Shown piece after piece: positions 8,032 to 15,234 of a DNA stretch of 38,768 nucleotides. Both the position numbers and the translations under genes were made by a program. Where the stretch lies: the NCBI GenBank assembly GCA_024280995.1, contig JAMXLM010000006.1, positions 1 through 38,768 of the forward strand, in the 5' to 3' direction. Under the pieces are notes generated by a model. It saw nothing but the letters and a program-made list of their open reading frames with translations. It made no database searches and had not been told where the DNA came from. This DNA comes from Candidatus Dormiibacterota bacterium. Its GTDB lineage: Bacteria > Chloroflexota > Dormibacteria > Dormibacterales > Dormibacteraceae. Each line of letters begins with the position of its first letter. Within the stretch, counting starts at the first letter, position 1.

Positions 8032-9644
8032 TGCGCGGGGGTCCCGGGCGCGGTGGGCGCCACGAAGGGCGCGGCCAGGTCCGATACGCCGGCGGAGATC
8101 TGAGAGATGAGGCCGGGGTCGAACAGCGGGACCTCGGTACCGGGGATCTTCGGGCCGCCAGGGAACAGGCCGACCCAGAGCAAGGCCCCGGCCATGATGC
8201 CCAGGTACCAGACCTCCCCGGGCGCCGCGTCGGAGACGCCGGGCGCGTTGCTGTTCGGAGCGCTGAACATCGTGCGCGCGAGAAGCGAAGCCAGCGCGAC
8301 CGCGGTCACGGCCAGGCCCGCGGCCACCGCGAAGGCACCGATCGGCTGCGTCCTGAACGCGCCGAAGAAGGTCATGATCTCGGTCGCGAACGTCGCCATG
8401 ATCGGCACGCCGAGCAGCGCCAGCGCGGCGATCACGAACAGCCACGCGACGTTGGGCATGCGCGGCCCAAGTCCGCCAAGCACCGGGATGCTTCGGGTTT
8501 GGGCGCGTTCCGCCACCGTCGCGCATACGCATGCGATGAGAGGCGCCGCGAGGCCTCCCGTGAACAGGCTGAGCACGCTGCCGGCGATGCCCAGCGGCGA
8601 GACCGCCGCGATGCCGAGCACCGTGATCCCGCCCGGCACGAGCGCGAGATACGCGCCGGCGTGCCGGATGTCGACCGTGCGCAGCGCGGCGAGAGCGCCG
8701 TAACCGACAGTCAGTGCGGCCAGCAGGGCAAGGAGCGGTGAGAGCAGCTGCGCCGCTCCTGGCTCGCCTCCGATCAGCACCCGCAGAAGGAGAAACGCGC
8801 CCAACCTGGAGGCGGCGCTCGCGACCACGACAACAACTCCGGGCGGCGACTCGGCGAGCACGTCGCGAGCCCATCCGTGCAGCGGGAACAGCGGAAGCCG
8901 CGTCGCCGCGGCCACGATGATCACCACGCTTGCACCGAGCGCCACGCGGGTCGACAGCCCGGATCCCGACTTGAGCAGGTTGTCCATGTCGAAGCTGGTG
9001 CCGCCCGCGGCCGCGTAAAGAATGAGCACCCCAACCGCCAGCGCGGCCGTGCCCAGGCCCCAGTAGCCGACGAGCCGCCACGCCGCCGCGACGCGGCGGG
9101 GCCCGCCCCATCCGACCACCAGCAGCGCGAGCGGAATTGTCGAGGCACCCCAGAACAGGACGAGCACGAACATGTCGCGCGCGACGATCGCCCCTGTGAC
9201 GGCCGCCTGCGCGAGCAGCAGCAGGGCGAAGTACGAGCGCACGCGTTCGCGGATGCCCCAGGAAGCCAACGCGGCGACCACTCCGGCCAGCCCCGAGAGG
9301 ACGAGCATCGCCATGCCCGGGCCGTCCACTCCGAGGTGATACGTGACGCCGATCGAGGGAAGCCAGTTGATCTTCTCCTCGTACTGCATCGTCGGCAGGA
9401 AGTTCTCGAACTGGTTGTATGCGATCAGCAGCAGGCCGAAGAGCGGAAGCAGCGTGAAGAAGGCGATCTGCTTGATCAGCGTGTCGTAGCGACCGCGCGG
9501 ATTGGGGATGAACGCCAGCCCGAATGCGACCGCGACCGGCACCCAGATGAGAAGGCTGAGCAGGAACGGTGAGGTGAACAGTCCCGCTCCGGGCGCGGGC
9601 GCCGGGGTCGGGCTCGCTTGCGCAAAGAAGACGATCGGCATCAT
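8028..9644 (-). CDS. nuoM: NADH-quinone oxidoreductase subunit M-like (divergent)
   Basis: A 538-residue polytopic protein with clear NuoM/MrpD homology: HLGVDGPGMAMLVLSG, LFWGASTIP, GWGGPRRVAAAW, RLPLFPLHGWARD and LLGVPIMATFATEI. The residues that carry protons in NuoM are mostly changed: Glu144 is Gly166, Lys234 is Arg249, Lys265 is Arg280 and His322 is Gly363; the distal Glu (E407) is kept. An Ala/Pro-rich N-terminal segment (residues 8-22) precedes the first helix. It overlaps nuoL by ATGA (9641-9644) and nuoN by GTGA. Confidence 0.9.
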   Translation of the reverse strand: MMPIVFFAQASPTPAPAPGAGLFTSPFLLSLLIWVPVAVAFGLAFIPNPRGRYDTLIKQIAFFTLLPLFGLLLIAYNQFENFLPTMQYEEKINWLPSIGVTYHLGVDGPGMAMLVLSGLAGVVAALASWGIRERVRSYFALLLLAQAAVTGAIVARDMFVLVLFWGASTIPLALLVVGWGGPRRVAAAWRLVGYWGLGTAALAVGVLILYAAAGGTSFDMDNLLKSGSGLSTRVALGASVVIIVAAATRLPLFPLHGWARDVLAESPPGVVVVVASAASRLGAFLLLRVLIGGEPGAAQLLSPLLALLAALTVGYGALAALRTVDIRHAGAYLALVPGGITVLGIAAVSPLGIAGSVLSLFTGGLAAPLIACVCATVAERAQTRSIPVLGGLGPRMPNVAWLFVIAALALLGVPIMATFATEIMTFFGAFRTQPIGAFAVAAGLAVTAVALASLLARTMFSAPNSNAPGVSDAAPGEVWYLGIMAGALLWVGLFPGGPKIPGTEVPLFDPGLISQISAGVSDLAAPFVAPTAPGTPAQ

Positions 9645-11482
9645 CGGACGATCCCCGGCGCCGCCAGGGCGAAGATCACCGCGAGCACGATCGCGAGGAG
9701 GATGACCGTCGGCAGAACGGGCGCCCGAACGGCCGCCAGCGCCAGCTGCCCCGAGGCGGTCGCAAACCGGCCGAGCGCGGCGTCGCCTTCCGGTATCCAG
9801 TCACCGATCCGCCGCGCGATGTCCGTGACCGGCGCGACCAAGAAGCGATCCACCAACCCGAACACGAGAGCAGTGCGGCGCGCGACCAGGTCGCCCGCCC
9901 ACGCGGACGCGGCGAGCGCTCCGTCCTTGCTGCGGAAGAAGGCGAACGAGCAAGCCGCAAAGCCGAGCACCGGCACGGCCGCCCAGACGGCAAAAGCCGC
10001 GATGGACGGTGGGTTGTGCTTGCCCCCTCCGAGGTAATCGAGCGCCGCCGGGAACAGCGACACCACCAGGAAGGCAGCCCCGGTGACCGCCAACCAGTAG
10101 GGCCAGCCCAGCCCGCCCGGCTGCTCGCGCACCCGGTCCGGGTCGAACGCGCGCCGGCGGCGAAGCGGTCCGATCGATACCGCGTAGAAGAGGTGCAGCG
10201 CGCCGACGGCCAGGAGCAGCACAGCCTCGCCGAGGGCGAGGCCCGTCTTGGAGCGTGAGCTCACCCCGTAGGCGAGCGCCCCGGTGGCCGACAGCCCGAG
10301 CACGACCGAGCACACGAGCAACGCGGCCGAGCTGGTCCTCATCCGTCGCCACGCGTCGCCCATCTCGAGCAGGTCGTCGGTGCGCATGGCATTGGCGATC
10401 GTCGAGATGGCGAGAAGCGCTCCCGCGCGGGCCGGCGCCAGCGCGAGCACCGCCGCGGCTCCCGCGATTCCAAGCACGGCCACGTTGTGGTAGGGCGCGT
10501 TCATCACCACCGCGGCCGAGACCGCCACCGCGGCCGAGCCCACGAAGGCCAGCGACCGGCGAGGCTCGGTGCCCGCCAACGCCAGGAGCGCCGCGAGGAT
10601 TGCGGCCACGATGCACGCGACCAGCAGGACCTGCATCGTGCGTGGGTTGGTGGCGGCGAAGATCGGCGTGAACCGATAGAGGACGGCGATGCCAGCGATC
10701 GACCACACCGACTGAACGATCGCGGATGCCGCGGTCGGGGCAGATGTCGCCGTCTGCGTGATCCACGAAGTGAACGGGAACAGCGCGAGCCTGCCCGCCA
10801 CGCCGATGAAGACGAGCACCGCGGCGACGACCAGCGACTTCTCGCCGACTCCGAAGCTCGGATGCAGGATCGGGGCCAGCGTGCTGAGGTCCTGCGCGCC
10901 GAATCGCGAATACAGAACCGCGATGCCGCTCAGCAATGACAGGTCCGTGAAGAACGGCAGCGCAAGCGCGACGCGCGCCTTGACCGCCGGCTCCTCCTGT
11001 CCCCAGCGATGCGCGAGCAGCAAATAGGTCATCGAGCCCCCGATCAACCAGAATCCGAACAGCGTGGCCAGGTCCTGGCTGAGCAGGATCCCGGTGCTCG
11101 CGAACATCAGCGCGGTGACGACGGCGTGAAAGCGCGCCGCCCCGGGCTCGCTACGGCCCATGAACTGGTGCCAGCCGAGGACGGCGAAGACGCAGACCAC
11201 CATCGCGACCATCGCGGCGAGGACGAAGTGGTCTACCCGGAGAACGATGTTGACGGCGAAGGTCTGGAAGTTGGTAGGGCCCGAGAACGCCACCGACAGG
11301 TTGATGTATTGATAGGTCGCGACGTAGACCGATCGCTTCGCGATGCCCCACGCGACGAGAAGCGTGAGCAGCAGGGTCAGCACCGTGCCGAGGAGCGCGG
11401 TCGCCGACGCGGAGCGCCTCGTGCGGACGCTCGAGATCGCGAGCGCGAACGTGATGAGCGGCACGATGAGCAGGGCAGGCAC
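9641..11482 (-). CDS. nuoL: NADH-quinone oxidoreductase subunit L-like (divergent)
   Basis: A 613-residue protein with the NuoL layout: about 14 antiporter helices plus a long C-terminal extension containing the DRFLVAPVTDIARR amphipathic segment and a last membrane helix. Key residues differ from E. coli by my alignment: Glu144 is Leu146, Lys229 is Arg231 and His254 is Gln257; the HxxxHxxxK motif is absent, while the Asp178 equivalent (Asp180) remains. The start given is GTG 11482. The frame is open back to the nuoK stop (11572) with only CTG-type alternatives, so an N-terminal extension of up to about 30 residues is possible. It lies between nuoK and nuoM. Confidence 0.88.
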   Translation of the reverse strand: MPALLIVPLITFALAISSVRTRRSASATALLGTVLTLLLTLLVAWGIAKRSVYVATYQYINLSVAFSGPTNFQTFAVNIVLRVDHFVLAAMVAMVVCVFAVLGWHQFMGRSEPGAARFHAVVTALMFASTGILLSQDLATLFGFWLIGGSMTYLLLAHRWGQEEPAVKARVALALPFFTDLSLLSGIAVLYSRFGAQDLSTLAPILHPSFGVGEKSLVVAAVLVFIGVAGRLALFPFTSWITQTATSAPTAASAIVQSVWSIAGIAVLYRFTPIFAATNPRTMQVLLVACIVAAILAALLALAGTEPRRSLAFVGSAAVAVSAAVVMNAPYHNVAVLGIAGAAAVLALAPARAGALLAISTIANAMRTDDLLEMGDAWRRMRTSSAALLVCSVVLGLSATGALAYGVSSRSKTGLALGEAVLLLAVGALHLFYAVSIGPLRRRRAFDPDRVREQPGGLGWPYWLAVTGAAFLVVSLFPAALDYLGGGKHNPPSIAAFAVWAAVPVLGFAACSFAFFRSKDGALAASAWAGDLVARRTALVFGLVDRFLVAPVTDIARRIGDWIPEGDAALGRFATASGQLALAAVRAPVLPTVILLAIVLAVIFALAAPGIVR

Positions 11483-11571
11483 GGCCCACGGCAGGGTGCT
11501 TGCTGGGTCGAAGTTGAAGCCCGACGCTCTGGCCCCGGACGCGGCTCCGGAGGCCGCCGCGAAGATGAAGC

Positions 11572-11847
11572 TCAGCGATTGCCCTCCCGGCCCGCGATCC
11601 CGAGACCGAGCGCCACCAGCGCGACTGCGGCGACCACGAGCAACACCGCGAACTCCTGGCCCAGCAGGTGCGTGCCGCCGGCGGCGGCGAATCGCGCAAC
11701 GCCGACGAACGCGAGGCAGGCCCCCGCGAACATCACCGGGATGGTCGCCACCGCGGCACTGACGTCACGGCGCCACGTGGCGCCGAACACCCCCACCGCC
11801 ACGACGGCGCAGGCGACGACCAGCGCCGCGACCAGGCCCGCCGTCAT
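11572..11847 (-). CDS. nuoK: NADH-quinone oxidoreductase subunit K-like (divergent)
   Basis: A 91-residue, three-helix protein of NuoK/MrpC size and position. The GQEFAVLLVV segment matches the GQVFVLFVI block of NuoK. The two membrane glutamates that are near-universal in NuoK are missing: the Glu36 position is Pro37 (TIPVM instead of SIELM) and the Glu72 position is Leu77. The ATG at 11847 overlaps the nuoJ stop (ATGA, 11844-11847). The identity rests on size, helix pattern, partial motif and gene order. Confidence 0.8.
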   Translation of the reverse strand: MTAGLVAALVVACAVVAVGVFGATWRRDVSAAVATIPVMFAGACLAFVGVARFAAAGGTHLLGQEFAVLLVVAAVALVALGLGIAGREGNR

Positions 11848-12338
11848 CGCGTCCGCTCCCGGAAGCGCCAGCCGGCTGCCGCCCCGACGATCGCGAGCAG
11901 ACCGAACAGGGCGATCGCCTCGGTCGCGACGACGTCGTGCGCGAAGAGCAGCCGTCCGAGCGCGACCGCGTTGAAGGGTCCCCCCTTGAACGGCGCGGAG
12001 ACGAAGTTGCCGCGCCAGGACGAGTAGACGAGCACCGCCAGCACCAGCGCCGCGCCGAGAGCTCCGGCCTGGCGCCAGGCAACGCCGGCCGTGCCCGCGA
12101 TCGATCGGTAGCGAGGCCCGGCGACCATCACTGCGCAGCCTGCGTAGCACACGAAGGCGACCGCGCCGGCGAACCCGGCGGAAAGTGAATAGCAGGCGCC
12201 TGCGAGACCGAGCCCCACGGCCAGGAGCCCCGCTCCACGCTGCTCGCGCCCAGGTAGCAGCGCCACCGCAAGAGCCCCGATCAGCAAGACCCCTGAGGAC
12301 ACGTAGAAACCTGTTGCGTGGAGGGAGTCCATGGACAC
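11844..12338 (-). CDS. nuoJ: NADH-quinone oxidoreductase subunit J-like
   Basis: A 164-residue protein with five hydrophobic segments. The pair AVAFVCYAGCAVMV (the VYxGAIMVL motif region of NuoJ) and LGRLLFAHDVVATEAIALFGLLAIVGA (trimmed here; the LG-LFT...E...LLxVAxxGA block of NuoJ) supports the assignment. It heads the J-K-L-M-N run. The start is GTG 12338, with an in-frame ATG two codons later (12332). No nuoA-I genes are adjacent; upstream lies only a small membrane protein gene. Confidence 0.75.
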   Translation of the reverse strand: MSMDSLHATGFYVSSGVLLIGALAVALLPGREQRGAGLLAVGLGLAGACYSLSAGFAGAVAFVCYAGCAVMVAGPRYRSIAGTAGVAWRQAGALGAALVLAVLVYSSWRGNFVSAPFKGGPFNAVALGRLLFAHDVVATEAIALFGLLAIVGAAAGWRFRERTR

Positions 12339-12380
12339 TCCGTGGTGTTGGCGGGCGCGGCTATTCGCCGGTGCGGACGG

Positions 12381-12590
12381 TTACGGGCCCGGCTCGCGCC
12401 AAGCATACATAAAGCAGGCTGCGGCGATCCCGAGCGCGAATACGGCCGCCACCACGCCTTTCACGTCGGATTGGACGCTCGTCGCGGCGTAAGCGAACGC
12501 GATCAGGACGATCACCCAGGCAAGCGCGAGCGTGGCTCCGGCGGCCTGGAAAAGGCTCCAGCGTCCAAGCCCTCGCGACAATTGCCGCAT
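12381..12590 (-). CDS. small two-helix membrane protein, function unknown
   Basis: A 69-residue protein with two predicted membrane helices (about residues 14-37 and 44-63) separated by SVQSDVKG, and a short charged tail. I do not recognise a family. It precedes nuoJ by 42 bp on the same strand and is probably the first gene of the nuoJKLMN transcript, so it may be an accessory subunit; this is inferred from position only. The ATG shares its bases with the start codon of the divergent acetyltransferase gene (CATG, 12588-12591). A GATACT hexamer ends exactly 6 bp upstream, consistent with a leaderless message. Confidence 0.6.
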   Translation of the reverse strand: MRQLSRGLGRWSLFQAAGATLALAWVIVLIAFAYAATSVQSDVKGVVAAVFALGIAAACFMYAWREPGP

Positions 12591-12602
12591 GCCCGCAGTA
12601 TC
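12577..12602. promoter_or_regulatory. face-to-face candidate -10 elements around a shared CATG start
   Basis: On the plus strand GACAAT (12577-12582) lies 6 bp before ATG 12589. On the minus strand GATACT (12597-12602) lies 6 bp before ATG 12590. Each is 4/6 to TATAAT and placed as in leaderless genes. If both work, the two transcripts start within 2 bp of each other in opposite directions and each polymerase would cover the other's start. No good -35 hexamers are visible. Confidence 0.35.
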
Positions 12603-13386
12603 GCTGATCGACTTCGCGAACCACCTGCGCGAGCCGGCCGGTCCGGGCAGGGAGGTCGTCCAGACGCCGCGCTACATGGTCACCGTCCAGCCGGACTACC
12701 CGATCCCCGGCCCGAACAGCGTGGCGTTCGTTCGCTGCCGGTCCGACGAGGCCGAAGAGGTCATCGACGAGGGCCGCGCCTTCTTCGCCCCATGCCGCAT
12801 ACCTTTCATGTGGGTCGTCGATCCGGACACCCAGCCGGCTGATTTCCCGAAACATCTGGCTGCCCGGGGCGTGCTCCCCGAGCCGGATTCCCCCGCCGTG
12901 GAGGTGATGGTCCTGGGCGCCGACGCGGACATCGGCACGGACGACGTGGCAGGCATCGAGACGCGGGACGCCCTGGCGGACATCGAAACGTTCCGCGCCT
13001 CTGACGCCGTCAACGCCGAGGCGTTCCGGGCCGAGCCGCGCGACCCGGTCATGCAGGAGAAGCGCCTCGCGAACCAGCGCGCCGCAGGCAACCGCCGCGT
13101 CCTTCTGGCGACCATCGACGGCGAGCCGGCGGGCAGCGCGGGGATGACGCTCTACCCGCCCGACGGCGCGCTGATCAACGGCGGCGCCGTGCGGCCGAAG
13201 TTCCGCGGGCGCGGGATCTATCGCGCGCTGGTGGCGGCGCGGCTGGCGATCGCGCGAGAGGCCGGTGTCGCCGGGCTGGCCGTCTGGGGCGGGCCGATGT
13301 CCGCCCCGATCTTGCGCAAGCTGGGTTTCGAGACGGTCGGCTGGCGGCGTTTCTATGTCGACAAATCCACGACCCTCTCCCCTTGA
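12589..13386 (+). CDS. GNAT-family N-acetyltransferase
   Basis: A 265-residue protein. The C-terminal half carries the GNAT acetyl-CoA-binding motif A, with GGAVRPKFRGRGIYRALVAA (R-G-R-G-I pyrophosphate loop, about residues 201-215), preceded by beta strands with VLLATIDGEPAGSAGM and followed by GLAVWGG...LRKLGFETVG, a typical motif B. The N-terminal half (about 1-130) resembles a degenerate second GNAT fold. The substrate is unknown. The start is ATG at 12589; the upstream in-frame extension is Arg-rich and lies inside the divergent gene. It is the only plus-strand gene between two long minus-strand operons. Confidence 0.85.
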   Translation: MPAVSLIDFANHLREPAGPGREVVQTPRYMVTVQPDYPIPGPNSVAFVRCRSDEAEEVIDEGRAFFAPCRIPFMWVVDPDTQPADFPKHLAARGVLPEPDSPAVEVMVLGADADIGTDDVAGIETRDALADIETFRASDAVNAEAFRAEPRDPVMQEKRLANQRAAGNRRVLLATIDGEPAGSAGMTLYPPDGALINGGAVRPKFRGRGIYRALVAARLAIAREAGVAGLAVWGGPMSAPILRKLGFETVGWRRFYVDKSTTLSP

Positions 13387-13410
13387 GGGACAGGGATGAA
13401 GGGTGAGGGG
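13373..13410. terminator. convergent-gene hairpin / REP-like GC element
   Basis: CCCTCTCCC (13373-13381) and GGGACAGGG (13387-13395) pair with one mismatch around loop CTTGA, followed by GAAGGGTGAGGGG. It overlaps the end of the acetyltransferase gene (stop TGA in the loop) and abuts the stop of the convergent ABC exporter gene, so it could end transcription both ways. The CCCTCTCCC...GGGTGAGGGG pattern resembles short dispersed repeats found between convergent genes in many GC-rich genomes. Only one copy is seen here. Confidence 0.45.
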
Positions 13411-15234
13411 CTAGGCCAGCGACTCCACCCAGGCCTGGTGCAGCGAACCGTAACGCCCCTGCCCCGCCCGCAGCTCTTCCGGCGACCCGTCCTCCACGAT
13501 CCGCCCTGCGTCGACCACGAGCACGCGATCGGCGATCTCGACCGTCGACAGCCGGTGAGCGATGATGAATGCCGTCCGATCGCTCAGCAGCGTCCGCAGC
13601 GCGCGCTGCACGAGCCGCTCCGAGGGCAGGTCGAGCGACGACGTCGCCTCGTCGAGGATGAGCACGCGCGGGTTGGCGAGGAAAGCGCGCGCGAAAGCGA
13701 CCAGCTGCCTCTGCCCCGCCGAAAGACGAACGCCGCGGCGCCGCACGTCCGTGTCGTAGCCCTGCGGCATCGCGCTGATGAAGTCGTGCGCCCCGATCGC
13801 GCGCGAGGCAGCCTCCACCTCCCCGCGCGTCGCGTCTGGCCTTCCGAACAGGATGTTGTCGCCGACGGTGCCCGAGAACAGGAAGCTCTCCTGCGTGACC
13901 ATCACGATTGCCCGGCGCAGGTCCTCGACCGACAGCGAGCGCAGGTCGACGCCGTCGAGCGTCACGCGACCGACGGTCGGGTCGTAGAACCGCGAGATCA
14001 AGCGCGCGATCGTCGTCTTCCCCGCCCCCGTCTCGCCGACCAGGGCCACGATCTGCCCCGCGGCCACCGATAGATCGATGTCGTGCAGCACGGGCTTGCC
14101 GTCGCGATACGCGAACGTCACCTCCTCGATCGCGACCGCGCCCTTCGCCTCCGGGAGCGCGATGGGATGCTCCGGTGCAGACACCGTGGGCGCTTCCTCG
14201 ATCACGCCGGCGAGCTTCTCGAGCGCGGCGCCCGCCGCCTGGAAAACGTTGTAAAACTGCGAAAGGTCCTGCATCGGGTCGAAGAACTGCCGCAGGTACA
14301 GCACGAACGTGGTCAGGATTCCGATCGTCAGCTGGCCCTGGATGACGAGGTAGCCGCCGAACAGGAGCGCCGACGCCGTGGTCAACCGCCCGAGAAGGTT
14401 GATCGCCGGTCCATAGGTCGACACCAGGCGGTTCGACCAGATGTTGGCGTCGCGATAGCGGGCGTTGACGTCCTCGAAGATCTGCTGGTTGCGTGGCTCG
14501 CGCCGGAACGAGTGGACCGCGCGAATGCCGCCCAGCGATTCCACGTAGTGGACGATCACCAGCACGATCGCCCGTCTGACCGCGCGGTAGGAACGCGACG
14601 AGTTCGCGCGGAACCATGCCGTGAGGACGAGCACGATCGGCATGGCGATCAAGGTCACCGTGCCCAGCCGCAGGTCGAGTCGGAGCAGGATGACCGTGAT
14701 CGCGACCACGGAGATCATCGCGGTGAGAACCGCGGTGAGACCGGTGGCGAGCAGCTCGTTGAGCGCGTCGATGTCCGAAGTCAGCCGGGAGATGATGCGG
14801 CCGGACGTGTAGCGCTCGTAGAAGGAGAGCGAGAGCTCCTGGACGTGCGCGAAGAGCTTGCGCCGGAGGTCGAACAGGAACGCCGCACCGATCCATCCGG
14901 ACAGTCGCAGGAAGCCGTAGTTACCGAACGCGTTGGCCGCCAGCGCGACGATCAGCACGGCGACCACCTCGAGCAGCGCCGTCACGTTGCGGGCCTTGAT
15001 GCCGCGATCGATGCCAAGCCCGACGAGGTATGGGATGGAGAGATAGCCGGCGGAGCGGATCGAGATCAGGAGCGCCGCGAGCGCGATCTGCCGGCGATAG
15101 GGCCGCGCGAGCTCGGCCAGCAGCCGCCGGCTGCGCTTGCGAAGCAGCCCCGCGACGTTGGCCGAGTACTCGTCGAGATCCTCGGCGGCGACGCCGCGCC
15201 AGCTGTCGGCCTGAGCCTGCACCGCGGCGCTCAC
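13411..15234 (-). CDS. ABC exporter half-transporter, consensus ATPase site subunit
   Basis: A 607-residue type I exporter subunit: six transmembrane helices (about residues 40-340), then a nucleotide-binding domain with Walker A GETGAGKTT, Q-loop, signature LSAGQRQL, Walker B VLILDEATSSLD (catalytic Glu present) and H-loop AHRLST. It is paired with the gene just upstream in a heterodimer; translation is probably coupled, since the GTG start at 15234 overlaps that gene's stop in GTGA. The substrate is not evident; lipids, drugs or peptides are typical for the family. The frame stays open upstream to 16059, but that segment is antisense to the first half-transporter and is not protein-like. 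Confidence 0.92.
   Translation of the reverse strand: MSAAVQAQADSWRGVAAEDLDEYSANVAGLLRKRSRRLLAELARPYRRQIALAALLISIRSAGYLSIPYLVGLGIDRGIKARNVTALLEVVAVLIVALAANAFGNYGFLRLSGWIGAAFLFDLRRKLFAHVQELSLSFYERYTSGRIISRLTSDIDALNELLATGLTAVLTAMISVVAITVILLRLDLRLGTVTLIAMPIVLVLTAWFRANSSRSYRAVRRAIVLVIVHYVESLGGIRAVHSFRREPRNQQIFEDVNARYRDANIWSNRLVSTYGPAINLLGRLTTASALLFGGYLVIQGQLTIGILTTFVLYLRQFFDPMQDLSQFYNVFQAAGAALEKLAGVIEEAPTVSAPEHPIALPEAKGAVAIEEVTFAYRDGKPVLHDIDLSVAAGQIVALVGETGAGKTTIARLISRFYDPTVGRVTLDGVDLRSLSVEDLRRAIVMVTQESFLFSGTVGDNILFGRPDATRGEVEAASRAIGAHDFISAMPQGYDTDVRRRGVRLSAGQRQLVAFARAFLANPRVLILDEATSSLDLPSERLVQRALRTLLSDRTAFIIAHRLSTVEIADRVLVVDAGRIVEDGSPEELRAGQGRYGSLHQAWVESLA

Noticed and set aside
6625..9111. An apparent 828-residue NuoN fusion protein
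   Set aside because: The upstream 360 codons overlap nuoM in another frame and are Arg/Gly-rich; NuoN proper starts at the GTGA overlap at 8031.
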